Source: Flavobacteriales bacterium ALC-1 (GTDB taxonomy: Bacteria > Bacteroidota > Bacteroidia > Flavobacteriales > Flavobacteriaceae). Taken from it: a stretch of 64,000 bases of DNA. The position numbers were made by a program, and so were the translations under genes. Location: positions 620,001 through 684,000 of the forward strand of contig ABHI01000002.1 of the NCBI GenBank assembly GCA_000171875.1. Reading direction: 5' to 3'. This document shows positions 51,870-61,314 of this stretch, piece after piece (within the stretch, counting starts at the first letter, position 1; each line of letters starts with the position of its first letter). Under the pieces are notes generated by a model. It was not told where the DNA came from, did not search any database, and saw only the letters and a program-made list of their open reading frames with translations.

Positions 51870-53112
51870 ATATATTAGTAGAACTAGCTTCTCCATAACC
51901 AATTAATCTATCGTAGCGTGCTCCTAAATCTCGGTAATAAACCAAAACTTTATAATTGTTTTCGGTTTGCCAAAAATTACCACTAATAGCACCTTCATCT
52001 AGTTCTTTAGTAATTTTATCTACGACCACATACTTGTAGTTGTAGAATCCTTGTTTCAATCTTAATAGACATTCGTAACGCCCACTTTCAGGATTATAAA
52101 TCATTTTAGTTTGATCTTCGATGGCAAAAGCATTGAAGTTTCCATAAATATGGATGTCTTTATTTTTTAATTCTTCATACGATAGTGAGAAATGAACCAT
52201 AGTGTAATCTGCTTCAATGTCTATATTAGTTTGATCTATTGCTGTAACTATAAAGTTTCCGTTAATATCTGGATTATACGTATATGGTTGATTTTTTCGA
52301 GATATATTAGTAAATAAGTAGCTATGATATATGTCCTTTAAATCTATAAACTGAACACCTAAGCTTGACGATCTAACATCTTTGGTTTCAAAATATACAT
52401 ACTCATTACCTCCCCAAAATGCAGATTCAGTATCATAACGATAAATAAGTTTGTTGCCTAGAGTATATTGTGGTTTTAAGTCTGAAATTGCTGTATTAAG
52501 ATTGTTGTTCTGAATAATTAAAGTTTTAATGGTCTCTAAAGGATTATTAAGGTTGATGCTATTTGTATAAATTTCAATATCTACAGATTGTTTTTCTGCA
52601 ATTACCTTAACGTCTCTAGAGCGTTTTACTTTGGTGCCAACATTAACGACGTCTTCGTAAATCATAAATTTTCTACTGAACATTAATTCATCATAGTCAT
52701 CATATATAGAAATCATATAATTTCCACTTTTTAATAAAGCGCGTGTTTGTAGATTAGGGATTCTTAAATCGTAATGCGAGTAGATTTGATAGGTGTTAAA
52801 CGAATTTTCATAGGTTAAAATTCTTTGATTATCTAAACCTTTTAAATATTCAGATTTCACTAAATTAGTTGGTGTCCAATCAAAATTAAAATGTTCTATA
52901 ACATAATAGAAATCTTCTTCATCACCAGTTAGTGCATCAAATTCTATATTTAAAGGTTCACCTAGTTTTAGAATAGGTAGCTGTCCTTGAGTCGTGTTAC
53001 TTTTAAACGTTATTGTTTTTATAAAATCCGGTGGACTAACCTCTTCTACTTGCGATAGCAAAATTGAAGGTAAAGCTAAAAGCAGTATGAGGCTGTATAT
53101 GTTCTTTTTCAT
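51862..53112 (-). CDS. Type IX secretion system plug-domain protein (DUF5103)
   Basis: The start is placed at 53112 (416 residues) to begin with MKKNIYSLILLLALPSILLSQ, a signal peptide; the 11 residues upstream look non-coding. The body is built of Ig-like beta domains with conserved stretches FIKTITFKSNTTQGQLPI near 32, FYYVIEHFNFDWTPTNL near 70, FNTYQIYSHYDLRIPN near 106 and AFWGGNEYVYFETKDVRSSS near 247. These fit DUF5103, now known as the type IX plug domain from the SprA translocon structure. It would block the periplasmic side of idle SprA channels. It is far from porT, as usual. Confidence 0.87.
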   Translation of the reverse strand: MKKNIYSLILLLALPSILLSQVEEVSPPDFIKTITFKSNTTQGQLPILKLGEPLNIEFDALTGDEEDFYYVIEHFNFDWTPTNLVKSEYLKGLDNQRILTYENSFNTYQIYSHYDLRIPNLQTRALLKSGNYMISIYDDYDELMFSRKFMIYEDVVNVGTKVKRSRDVKVIAEKQSVDIEIYTNSINLNNPLETIKTLIIQNNNLNTAISDLKPQYTLGNKLIYRYDTESAFWGGNEYVYFETKDVRSSSLGVQFIDLKDIYHSYLFTNISRKNQPYTYNPDINGNFIVTAIDQTNIDIEADYTMVHFSLSYEELKNKDIHIYGNFNAFAIEDQTKMIYNPESGRYECLLRLKQGFYNYKYVVVDKITKELDEGAISGNFWQTENNYKVLVYYRDLGARYDRLIGYGEASSTNISN

Positions 53113-53206
53113 TATAAAAATTCTGTAGTGGATAAAGATAATCAAAATCTGTGCCCTAATATATTTAACTTATTTATAATCACTATAAATAAAAAAGATG
53201 CTGCAT

Positions 53207-53241
53207 TTTGAAATATATTTAAGCTTTAATTCGTAAATTTG
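53207..53241 (+). promoter_or_regulatory. Promoter of the nqr operon
   Basis: TTTG at 53207-53210 and TAAATTTG at 53234-53241 are 23 bases apart, a little wider than the optimum. The nqrA ATG follows 32 bases downstream. The rest of the gap from 53113 shows nothing else. Confidence 0.5.
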
Positions 53242-53273
53242 CACGGATTTTTAGATAACTAATCTTTAAGTAT

Positions 53274-54623
53274 ATGTCAAAAGACATCAGAATTAAAAAG
53301 GGTTTAGATATAAAGTTAGTCGGTGAAGCCGAGCAAACAACAGAAAATGCTATCATTAGCAATTTCTATTCTATAAGACCCGAAGATTTCCACAGTATTA
53401 TTCCAAAACTTGTTGCAAAAGAAGGTACACGTGTTAAAGCAGGTGAGACTTTGTTTTACAATAAGGATAATGAAGATATGAAATTTGTGTCGCCAGTTTC
53501 TGGTGAAATCACTGAAATTCAGCGTGGGCCAAGACGTCGTATCGACGCTATTAAAATTACAGCAGACAAAGAGCAAGCACATGTAGATCATGGTAAATTT
53601 GATTTATCATCTGATGCTGACAAAGTAAAGTTTCATTTACTAGCTTCTGGTTGTTGGGCTTTTATCAAGCAACGCCCTTACGATGTTGTAGCGAATCCTG
53701 ATAGCATACCGAAAGCAATTTTCGTATCGGGATATGCTAGTGCACCTTTAGCTGCAGATTTAGATTATACACTTGCTGGAAAAGAAGCTGAACTACAAGC
53801 TGCTGTTACTGCATTGTCAAAATTAACTGATGGAGGTGTTCACATATCTGTTGGTGATAATAAATCACCTTTAGTGTATTTGGAAAACGCAACCACTTAT
53901 AAAGTTTCTGGACCACACCCATCAGGGAATGTTGGTACTTTAATAAATAAAGTTAGTCCGGTTAATAAAGGTGAGACTGTTTGGACAGTGAATGCACAAG
54001 ACTTAGTTATTATCGGCGAATTATTATTAACTGGAAAGTTTAATGCTGAACGTATTATTGCATTAGCTGGTTCTTCAGTTAAAAAGCCAAGATACTTTAA
54101 GACTAAAATTGGTGCTGAGGTGTCAACTATGGTTTATGATAATGGTGTTGAGCAAGATGGAAATGATCGTATAATTTCAGGTAATGTTTTATCTGGAAAG
54201 CATGTTCAGCCAGATGGGAATTTAGATTATTATTCTAATGTAATTACAGTAATTCCAGAAGGTGATGATTATGAATTCTTTGGTTGGAATAAGCCAATTT
54301 TTAATAAGTTGTCGACATCTAGAGCGCTTACTTTTTCTTGGTTAAGCCCAAAAAAGAAATACGATTTAAATACCAATACAAACGGGGAGCATCGTGCATT
54401 TGTAACTACAGGAACTTATGAAGAAGTATTCCCTTTAGATATATATCCAATGCAGATTTTAAAAGCTTGTATGTATAAGGATTTAGATGAAATGGAAGCT
54501 TTAGGAATGTACGAAGTTGCACCTGAAGATTTTGCATTAACAGAATTTGTATGTGTATCTAAGCAACCACATCAAAAAATTATAAGAGAAGGATTAGACT
54601 TAATGCTTAAAGAAATAGGATAA
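53274..54623 (+). CDS. nqrA: Na+-translocating NADH:quinone reductase subunit A
   Basis: The 449-residue peripheral subunit has the N-terminal IRIKKGLDIKLVGEAEQ and FHSIIPKLVAKEGTRVKAGE, a biotinyl-lipoyl-like fold seen in NqrA and RnfC, then SGCWAFIKQRPYDVVANPD near 129, HPSGNVGTLINKV near 217 and the C-terminal GMYEVAPEDFALTEFVCVSK. It lies on the cytoplasmic side and has been linked to quinone binding. It is the first gene of a complete six-gene nqr operon and overlaps nqrB by one base (TAATG). Confidence 0.97.
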   Translation: MSKDIRIKKGLDIKLVGEAEQTTENAIISNFYSIRPEDFHSIIPKLVAKEGTRVKAGETLFYNKDNEDMKFVSPVSGEITEIQRGPRRRIDAIKITADKEQAHVDHGKFDLSSDADKVKFHLLASGCWAFIKQRPYDVVANPDSIPKAIFVSGYASAPLAADLDYTLAGKEAELQAAVTALSKLTDGGVHISVGDNKSPLVYLENATTYKVSGPHPSGNVGTLINKVSPVNKGETVWTVNAQDLVIIGELLLTGKFNAERIIALAGSSVKKPRYFKTKIGAEVSTMVYDNGVEQDGNDRIISGNVLSGKHVQPDGNLDYYSNVITVIPEGDDYEFFGWNKPIFNKLSTSRALTFSWLSPKKKYDLNTNTNGEHRAFVTTGTYEEVFPLDIYPMQILKACMYKDLDEMEALGMYEVAPEDFALTEFVCVSKQPHQKIIREGLDLMLKEIG

Positions 54624-55849
54624 TGGGTTTAAAACAAAATTTACACAATTTTAGACAAAAGAATAAGGACAAGAAGTGGTTGCCAGCGTTTTCGGCAATA
54701 CACACATTTTTATTCTTACCTAATGAGACCACGCACAATGGTACTCATATAAAAGCAGCTGATGATTTAAAACGAACAATGAACACTGTTATTATGGCAA
54801 TGGTTCCTTGTTTAATCTTTGGTATGTTTAACGCAGGTTATCAACATCATTTAGCATTTGGTGAGATTACTCAAGCAACAGGAGGTTTCTTTAGTTCAGA
54901 GTTCTGGACCATGGATAATTTCTTAGTTGGTTTCTGGAAAGTAATTCCTTTAGTCATTGTGTCTTACGTTGTTGGTTTAGCGATTGAGATTTTATTTGCA
55001 ATAAAAAATAGTCACGAAGTAGAAGAAGGATACTTGGTTACAGGTATGCTTGTGCCACTTATTGTACCTATTGATACTCCATTATGGATGTTAGCTGTTG
55101 CAGTGGCCTTTGGTGTTGTAATCGGTAAAGAAGTTTTTGGTGGTACAGGAATGAATATTCTTAATCCAGCATTGACCATACGTGCGTTTTTATTCTTCGC
55201 ATATCCAACATGGATGTCTGGAGATAAGGTATGGGTGCATGGGGCTGATCCTCGAGTACAAGATATTGCAGCTGGTGCTACACCAGATGTTATATCTGGA
55301 GAGACTATATTAGGTAGTTTAGCTCAGAATAAAGGTGTTGGGTATGAAATTATGGATATGTTTTATGGTTTAATACCAGGTTCAGTTGGTGAAACTTCTA
55401 CTCTACTAATCTTACTAGGTGGTTTATTCTTAATCTTCGCTAAAATTGGAAGTTGGAGAATTATGTTGTCATCTGTACTAGGAGCTTTAGTCATGGGGTT
55501 AATCTTCAACGGAGTTGTAGATGCTGGTTGGATAGGTGAGAGTAGTAAATTTCATGGACTTATGAGTACTACATTCTGGCACCATTTACTTATTGGAGGT
55601 TTTGCCTTTGGTACAGTATTTATGGCTACAGATCCTGTAACGGCTTCTCAAACAAATAAAGGAAAGTGGATATATGGTTTCTTAATCGGATTTATTTCTA
55701 TTATGATTCGTGTATTCAATCCGGCATATCCAGAAGGTGTGATGTTAGCCATTCTATTAATGAATGTGTTTGCACCAACAATTGACCATTATGTGGTTCA
55801 AGGAAATGTAAAGAAAAGAATGAAACGTGTAAAAGCTAAAGTTGCATAA
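54623..55849 (+). CDS. nqrB: Na+-translocating NADH:quinone reductase subunit B
   Basis: The 408-residue membrane subunit has about ten helices and belongs to the NqrB/RnfD family. It carries riboflavin and a covalent FMN and forms the main Na+ path with NqrD and NqrE. GGTGMNILNPALTIRAFLFF near 173 and the late GTVFMATDPVTASQTNKGKW near 333 are conserved blocks. The FMN site of V. cholerae (Thr236 in a D-x-x-S-G-A-T motif) aligns best with DVISGETIL, Thr228, where Ala is replaced by Glu. AAGAT (Thr220) is an alternative. Confidence 0.96.
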   Translation: MGLKQNLHNFRQKNKDKKWLPAFSAIHTFLFLPNETTHNGTHIKAADDLKRTMNTVIMAMVPCLIFGMFNAGYQHHLAFGEITQATGGFFSSEFWTMDNFLVGFWKVIPLVIVSYVVGLAIEILFAIKNSHEVEEGYLVTGMLVPLIVPIDTPLWMLAVAVAFGVVIGKEVFGGTGMNILNPALTIRAFLFFAYPTWMSGDKVWVHGADPRVQDIAAGATPDVISGETILGSLAQNKGVGYEIMDMFYGLIPGSVGETSTLLILLGGLFLIFAKIGSWRIMLSSVLGALVMGLIFNGVVDAGWIGESSKFHGLMSTTFWHHLLIGGFAFGTVFMATDPVTASQTNKGKWIYGFLIGFISIMIRVFNPAYPEGVMLAILLMNVFAPTIDHYVVQGNVKKRMKRVKAKVA

Positions 55850-55851
55850 CG

Positions 55852-56598
55852 ATGGAAAATAGAACAGATAAAAATTCATACACTATAATTTTTGCCATTG
55901 GGATGGTATTGGTTGTTGGTAGTTTGTTAGCATTTATTGCGTCTTCATTAAAACCAACTATTGATGAAAATAAACGTATTGAGAAACAGCAAAATATTCT
56001 TTATGCAATGGGTGTTAATGAGAATGATGAAAGTAGTGCTGTTTTTGTGTCTACAGATAAGGTTGGCGCTGAGTTTGAGAAATATATAAAGCAACAGCTG
56101 GTTATAGAAGATGGTAAAGCATCTGAAGATGAAAATGCTTATCTAATTGATGTTAAAAAGGAACAGTCAAATGCTAAATCGGGTATTTCGAGAAGGTTGC
56201 CTTTATTTATAGGAGAGAAAGACGGTAGAAAGTCGTATATCGTTCCTATTAGAGGAAAAGGGCTTTGGGATGCAGTTTGGGCATATGTAGCTATGGACGA
56301 GAATATGATTGTACAAGGTGCTTATTTTGATCATCAAGGTGAAACAGCTGGTCTTGGGGCTAACATAAAAGAGCGTTTCTTTATGGATGATTTTATTGGA
56401 GAACACTTATTAGATGCTTCTGGAAACTTTGCAGGTATTAATATATCTAAAAGTAATGCAGATCCATTAAACAAAGATAAAACAGATAATGAGGTTGATG
56501 CGATAGCTGGTGCAACTATTACAGGAGATGGAGTAGCAGCAATGATTAGAAAAGATTTAAGACTATACGTACCTTATTTTAAAACTTTAAAAAATTAA
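55852..56598 (+). CDS. nqrC: Na+-translocating NADH:quinone reductase subunit C
   Basis: The 248-residue subunit has one N-terminal membrane helix (about 10-32) and a periplasmic FMN-binding domain. GKGLWDAVWAYVAMDENM near 136 and DHQGETAGLGANI near 160 are family blocks. DAIAGATITG near 216-225 is the flavinylation motif, with Thr222 as the predicted phosphoester site modified by ApbE, whose gene lies about 6 kb downstream. It follows nqrB by two bases. Confidence 0.97.
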   Translation: MENRTDKNSYTIIFAIGMVLVVGSLLAFIASSLKPTIDENKRIEKQQNILYAMGVNENDESSAVFVSTDKVGAEFEKYIKQQLVIEDGKASEDENAYLIDVKKEQSNAKSGISRRLPLFIGEKDGRKSYIVPIRGKGLWDAVWAYVAMDENMIVQGAYFDHQGETAGLGANIKERFFMDDFIGEHLLDASGNFAGINISKSNADPLNKDKTDNEVDAIAGATITGDGVAAMIRKDLRLYVPYFKTLKN

Positions 56599-56602
56599 TG
56601 TT

Positions 56603-57235
56603 ATGGGAAAAGACAGTAGATTAATATTAGACCCATTAACAGATGATAACCCAATTACTATTCAGGTTCTTGGTATCTGTTCTGCATTAGCAATTACTGC
56701 GCAATTGAAGGCGTCTTTAGTAATGGCTATTTCTGTAATTTTTGTTTTAGGAATTGGTAATGTTGTTATTTCGTTAATGCGAAATATTATTCCTTCAAAA
56801 ATTAGAATTATTGTTCAGCTTACCGTTGTAGCTGCGTTAGTAATTATAGTAGATCAAGTATTAAAGGCGTTTTCTTACCAGTTAAGTAAGGAATTAGGAG
56901 CTTTTATAGGTCTTATTATAACTAACTGTATTATTATGGGACGTTTTGAAGCTTTTGCTTTAGGTAATGGACCGTGGAGGTCATTTTTAGATGGCATTGG
57001 TAATGCTTTAGGATATGGTGTAATTCTTATTATAGTTGGCTTCTTTAGAGAATTGTTAGGTTCTGGTACCTTATTTGGTTTTCCTGTTTTAGGTGACCCA
57101 ATTGCCAAAACAGGATTATACAGTACTGGATATGAAAATAACGGGTTTATGTTATTAGCTCCAATGGCACTTATAGTGGTTGGTATTATTATTTGGGTAC
57201 AACGTAGTAGAAATAAAGCATTAATAGAAGATTAA
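56603..57235 (+). CDS. nqrD: Na+-translocating NADH:quinone reductase subunit D
   Basis: The 210-residue membrane subunit has six helices. Conserved parts are DNPITIQVLGICSALAIT near 19 with the half-membrane Cys26 that helps hold the Fe site, GAFIGLIITNCIIMGRFEAF near 97 with Cys108, and GSGTLFGFPV near 151. NqrD and NqrE are inverted homologues that together bind the intramembrane iron. Four bases separate it from nqrC. Confidence 0.97.
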   Translation: MGKDSRLILDPLTDDNPITIQVLGICSALAITAQLKASLVMAISVIFVLGIGNVVISLMRNIIPSKIRIIVQLTVVAALVIIVDQVLKAFSYQLSKELGAFIGLIITNCIIMGRFEAFALGNGPWRSFLDGIGNALGYGVILIIVGFFRELLGSGTLFGFPVLGDPIAKTGLYSTGYENNGFMLLAPMALIVVGIIIWVQRSRNKALIED

Positions 57236-57240
57236 GAGAT

Positions 57241-57981
57241 ATGTTAGAACACGTAGAATTATTTTTTAAATCGATTTTTATAGATAACATGGTATTTGCT
57301 ACATTCTTAGGAATGTGTTCTTACTTAGCTGTATCTAAAAAGGTGTCGACAGCTGTAGGTCTTGGAGCTGCTGTAATTTTCGTATTGGCGATAACAGTAC
57401 CTTTAAACTGGTTGTTAGATCAATATATATTACAACCTGGTGCTTTATCATGGTTAGGTGACGACTACGCAAGTTACGACTTAAGTTTTTTATCGTTTAT
57501 TATGTTTATAGCAACCATTGCAACAATGGTACAATTGGTAGAGATAATTGTTGAGAAATTCTCTCCATCATTATATAACTCTTTGGGTATCTTTTTACCA
57601 TTAATTGCTGTTAACTGTGCTATTTTAGGAGGCTCATTATTTATGCAATCTAGAGAAATTGCTACTCTTGGTTTAGCAACCACTTATGGTATTGGTTCAG
57701 GTATCGGATGGTTCTTAGCCATTTTAGCAATTGCAGCAATTAGAGAAAAGATTAGATATAGTAATGTACCACCTGCTTTAAGAGGCTTGGGTATTACATT
57801 TATTATTACAGGTTTAATGGCCATTGGATTTATGAGTTTTGGAGGTATGTTGACTGGTGGTGATGAAGAAACAAAAACAGAAGATAAATCTGCTGCTATT
57901 GAAGTCATAAAAGAAGATATTAAAAAAGAAGATGCTAAACTTGAGTCTGACTTAGAGATAGCTGAAAATACAAACAAGTAA
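57241..57981 (+). CDS. nqrE: Na+-translocating NADH:quinone reductase subunit E, with long acidic tail
   Basis: The 246-residue membrane subunit has six helices. It has VFATFLGMCSYLAVSKKV near 18 with Cys26 and NSLGIFLPLIAVNCAILGGS near 115 with Cys128, the iron-site residues. The usual core of about 200 residues is followed by a tail from about 204 to 246 made mostly of Glu, Asp and Lys (TKTEDKSAAIEVIKEDIKKE). V. cholerae NqrE lacks such a tail. It lies six bases after nqrD. Confidence 0.97.
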   Translation: MLEHVELFFKSIFIDNMVFATFLGMCSYLAVSKKVSTAVGLGAAVIFVLAITVPLNWLLDQYILQPGALSWLGDDYASYDLSFLSFIMFIATIATMVQLVEIIVEKFSPSLYNSLGIFLPLIAVNCAILGGSLFMQSREIATLGLATTYGIGSGIGWFLAILAIAAIREKIRYSNVPPALRGLGITFIITGLMAIGFMSFGGMLTGGDEETKTEDKSAAIEVIKEDIKKEDAKLESDLEIAENTNK

Positions 57982-57990
57982 TTGATTAGT

Positions 57991-59307
57991 ATGATGATAT
58001 TAGCCGCAAGTACAATCGGAACTATAGTTGCAACAGTAGCAGCCTTTTTAGTGGTTACACTACTTTTGGTAGCACTATTGTTATTTGTAAAACAAAAATT
58101 ATCACCATCAGGACCTGTGAAGATCTTAATTAATGGTGAACGCGAAATTGAAGTAGCTTCAGGTGGAACGTTGTTATCTACTTTAGGTGGAAATAAAATA
58201 TTTTTACCATCTGCATGTGGTGGTGGTGGAACTTGTATTCAATGTGAATGTCACGTTTTATCAGGTGGAGGTGAAGCACTTCCTACTGAAGTTCCTCACT
58301 TTTCTAGAAAAGAGTTAGCACATGGAGCACGTTTATCTTGCCAAGTAAAAGTAAAACAGGATATGGAAATCACTATTCCTGAAGAAGTGTTTGGTATTAA
58401 GAAATGGGAAGCAACTGTAGTGTCAAACTATAATGTAGCAACGTTTATTAAGGAATTTGTTGTTGAAATTCCTGAAGATATGAACTATAAAGCTGGCGGA
58501 TATATTCAAATTGAAATCCCTAATTGTGAAATCAAGTATTCAGATATGGATATTTCTGCGCACCCAGAAGATCATCCAGGCGAACCAGATAAGTTTGAGG
58601 CAGATTGGGATAAATTTAATTTACGACCTTTAGTGATGAAGAATACAGAGCTTGTTGAAAGAGCATACTCTATGGCTTCTTATCCTGCTGAAGGACGTAA
58701 AATTATGCTTAATGTACGTGTGGCAACTCCTCCTTTTGATCGTGCCAAAGGTGGCTGGATGGATGTAAATCCTGGTGTAGCATCATCTTATATTTTTAAT
58801 CAAAAAATTGGAGATAAAGTAACAATATCTGGACCTTATGGAGAGTTCTTTATCAACGAATCTGATAGTGAAATGTTATACGTAGGTGGTGGTGCTGGTA
58901 TGGCTCCAATGCGTTCACATTTATATGAATTGTTCAGAACTTTAAAAACGGGTCGTAAAGTAACTTATTGGTATGGTGGGCGATCTAAGGCAGAATTGTT
59001 TTACATCCATTACTTTAGAGCATTAGAGAAAGATTTCCCGAACTTTAAATTCTATTTGGCATTATCAGAACCATTAGAAAGTGATAATTGGAAGATTAAA
59101 AAAGATATTAATGACGAAGCAGGTGATGGTTTCGTTGGCTTTATTCACAATTGTGTAATAGAAAACTATTTAAATCACCATGAGTCACCAGAAGATATTG
59201 AATTATATTTCTGTGGACCACCATTAATGAATCAAGCGGTTCAGAAAATGGGTGAAGATTTCGGAATCCCAGATGAGCATATTAGATTCGATGACTTTGG
59301 TGGCTAG
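57991..59307 (+). CDS. nqrF: Na+-translocating NADH:quinone reductase subunit F
   Basis: The subunit has 438 residues from the ATG at 57991; an in-frame TTG at 57982 and an ATG at 57994 are alternatives. There is one N-terminal membrane helix (about 8-30). A [2Fe-2S] ferredoxin domain follows with [17 protein letters not shown] near 71 and RLSCQVKV near 113. The FAD/NADH reductase domain has [37 protein letters not shown] and [11 protein letters not shown] near the end. It receives electrons from NADH and passes them to the Fe centre in NqrDE. Last gene of the operon, followed by a terminator. Confidence 0.97.
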   Translation: MMILAASTIGTIVATVAAFLVVTLLLVALLLFVKQKLSPSGPVKILINGEREIEVASGGTLLSTLGGNKIFLPSACGGGGTCIQCECHVLSGGGEALPTEVPHFSRKELAHGARLSCQVKVKQDMEITIPEEVFGIKKWEATVVSNYNVATFIKEFVVEIPEDMNYKAGGYIQIEIPNCEIKYSDMDISAHPEDHPGEPDKFEADWDKFNLRPLVMKNTELVERAYSMASYPAEGRKIMLNVRVATPPFDRAKGGWMDVNPGVASSYIFNQKIGDKVTISGPYGEFFINESDSEMLYVGGGAGMAPMRSHLYELFRTLKTGRKVTYWYGGRSKAELFYIHYFRALEKDFPNFKFYLALSEPLESDNWKIKKDINDEAGDGFVGFIHNCVIENYLNHHESPEDIELYFCGPPLMNQAVQKMGEDFGIPDEHIRFDDFGG

Positions 59308-59360
59308 TCGCTAAGCGACATTTGGCAAAAGCTAGTCATTGCGAACAAAGCGTGGCAATC
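59307..59360 (+). repeat. REP-like interspersed sequence after nqrF
   Basis: GTCGC-TAA-GCGAC (59307-59319) is a small hairpin. It is followed by GTCATTGCGAACAAAGCGTG and GCAATC (59335-59360), in which ATTGC and GCAAT form inverted ends. The pattern recalls the GTCATTGCGAG...GCAATC elements scattered in flavobacterial genomes. Only one copy is present in this window, so its repeat status rests on recollection. Confidence 0.45.
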
Positions 59361-59384
59361 TTTTAATCAAAGAATCAATAATTT

Positions 59385-59412
59385 AAAACCAGTACTTATA
59401 AGTGCTGGTTTT
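59385..59412 (+). terminator. Terminator of the nqr operon
   Basis: AAAACCAGTACT (59385-59396) pairs with AGTGCTGGTTTT (59401-59412), with one G-U pair, around loop TATA. T residues follow. It lies close to the stop of the convergent cupin gene. Confidence 0.78.
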
Positions 59413-59417
59413 TCATT

Positions 59418-59810
59418 TTACTTATATTCCATTATCAGAAACACAGCAGTAGTTTCTCCTATATTTAAGACTTCATGTGAGGAGATTTTATCATTACTAA
59501 AGCTATAACCAGTTGGAACATTAACTTCGCGTGTTCCAGTAGTGTCTATTATTCTAAACCTTCCGCCAGCTAGTGTATAACCAAAATGTGGATTATGGTA
59601 ATGTTTTTCGTGACCAACACCTGGCTCAAAAGTGCATTTAAGTATTCTTAGTTCATCGTTGTCTTGTAGAACTTCACAGACAGCTTCTCCTTTCCAACCT
59701 GCTTCTAGAGGATCAGGTAGTTTATTAGTTTTATTACAGCTAACTATTAAAATACTTAAAAGGGAAATAGCGAAAAAAGGTTTTCTATAATTATTATAAT
59801 ATGCTGTCAT
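59418..59810 (-). CDS. Small cupin-domain lipoprotein
   Basis: I start it at 59810 (130 residues); the longer open frame upstream overlaps the transporter gene and has no coding character. The lipoprotein signal ends at Cys25 (ILIVSCNKTN). The single cupin barrel shows CTFEPGVGHEKHYHNPHFGY near 62-80 with a G-x5-H-x-H-type metal site, and SHEVLNIGETTAVFLIME near 110. Whether it is an enzyme or a binding protein is unknown. It starts 11 bases after the DASS transporter gene and is likely in its operon. Confidence 0.8.
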   Translation of the reverse strand: MTAYYNNYRKPFFAISLLSILIVSCNKTNKLPDPLEAGWKGEAVCEVLQDNDELRILKCTFEPGVGHEKHYHNPHFGYTLAGGRFRIIDTTGTREVNVPTGYSFSNDKISSHEVLNIGETTAVFLIMEYK

Positions 59811-59821
59811 TGTTATACAAT

Positions 59822-61258
59822 TTAGAAAATCAATGGAATAAAGAATTGAAACATTAAAATAAGTAATCCAACCGCAATTAGATTTAGTATAATTCCAACA
59901 CGAGCCATTTGATGCACTTTCACAAAACCACTCGCAAAGACAATTGCATTTGGGGGTGTAGCCATGGGTAGCATAAAAGCACAACTACTTGCCATTGTTA
60001 CAGGTATCAATAAATATAAAATAGGAATTTCTAACCCAATTGCAATTCCTGCAACAACAGGAATTAATACAGCAGTAAGCGCCACATTGCTCATTAATTC
60101 AGTCATAAATAGCATTAAGATAATAAGCAAGGATGCTGTAAGTAATATGCTGATATCACTACTAGAAATTGCAGTTGCTACAACATCCACAATGCCACTT
60201 GCAGACATACCTTTAGCAAGTGCTAAGCCGCCACCAAATAAAATTAAGATTCCCCAAGCTAATTTTTGAGTGTCTTTCCATTCTAATATAAAATCGTCTC
60301 TTTTTAAATTATATGGGATAGCGAATAAGGCAATGGCGCCTAAAATACTAATCATGGTATCTGATAAGCTTAATCTAGGAATTAAAGAGTTTATAACGGT
60401 TCTAAAAATCCATAGAAATACAATTACTGAAAACGTAACAAGGACTTGTTTCTCTTTACCAGACATATTGCCAAGCTTACTTAATTCATCTTGTATAACA
60501 TGCTTAGAAGCACTAAAAACAATGCCCTTGTTCGGGAATAATTTTATTAACACAAAATAGATTACTGTAATTAGTATTATAGAAAAAGGGAGACCAATTA
60601 ACATCCATTTTAAAAAAGAAATTTCTGTATTATATTCATTCTCTAATAGTCCAATAAGTACAGAATTAGGTGGTGTACCAATAACTGTAGCAATACCTCC
60701 AGCATTTGCCGCAAATGCAATACCTAACATAACACTCAAGGCAAAGTTTTGATCTTGTTTTGTAAATCCATCTGTGTCGCTGATTAATAAGTTAATCACT
60801 GACATGGCAATGGGTAGCATCACCACAGTACTTGCAGTATTGCTTATCCACATACTCATAAAGGCTGTAGCAATCATAAACCCAAGAATAACTTTGTTAG
60901 GAGATGTGCCTGTCCAATTTATAATAGTTAAGGCTATACGTTTATGAAGATTTACTTTTTCTAAAGCTAAAGCCAACACAAAACCGCCAAAAAAGAGGAA
61001 AATAATGGGACTTCCATAATTAGCACCTACATCTGCGATTGGCATTATTTTAAATAGTGGAAATAATAACAAAGGCAATAAAGCGGTTACAGAAATAGAT
61101 ACTGCTTCAGTTATCCACCAAATGACCATCCATAAGGCAATACCAATAACGATATCCGCTTTTTCTGATATAAGTTCAAAAGGAAGAATTTGAAGTATAA
61201 TAAATAGAGTAGGTGCTAATAATAAACCTACTCGTTTAGATATAGAATTGTCTTTCAT
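59822..61258 (-). CDS. DASS/SLC13-family Na+:dicarboxylate symporter
   Basis: The 478-residue membrane protein has about 11-12 hydrophobic segments. It contains the two SNT signature regions: WISNTASTVVMLPIAMSV near 137-154 and MTELMSNVALTAVLIPVVAG near 380. Other family blocks are ANAGGIATVIGTPPNSVLIG near 189 and PMATPPNAIVFASGFV near 437. Members import C4-dicarboxylates, citrate or sulfate with Na+. A Na+ gradient could come from the Nqr pump encoded on the other side of the cupin gene. The exact substrate is not known. Confidence 0.92.
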   Translation of the reverse strand: MKDNSISKRVGLLLAPTLFIILQILPFELISEKADIVIGIALWMVIWWITEAVSISVTALLPLLLFPLFKIMPIADVGANYGSPIIFLFFGGFVLALALEKVNLHKRIALTIINWTGTSPNKVILGFMIATAFMSMWISNTASTVVMLPIAMSVINLLISDTDGFTKQDQNFALSVMLGIAFAANAGGIATVIGTPPNSVLIGLLENEYNTEISFLKWMLIGLPFSIILITVIYFVLIKLFPNKGIVFSASKHVIQDELSKLGNMSGKEKQVLVTFSVIVFLWIFRTVINSLIPRLSLSDTMISILGAIALFAIPYNLKRDDFILEWKDTQKLAWGILILFGGGLALAKGMSASGIVDVVATAISSSDISILLTASLLIILMLFMTELMSNVALTAVLIPVVAGIAIGLEIPILYLLIPVTMASSCAFMLPMATPPNAIVFASGFVKVHQMARVGIILNLIAVGLLILMFQFFIPLIF

Positions 61259-61314
61259 GTGTAGTAAAAATAGAAATTTAATACGAACTTTAGATATTTA
61301 ACGTTTCAATACTT

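Noticed and set aside
59811..59984. N-terminal extension of the cupin lipoprotein frame
   Set aside because: It overlaps the transporter gene in another frame, and a lipoprotein signal begins at the ATG at 59810.
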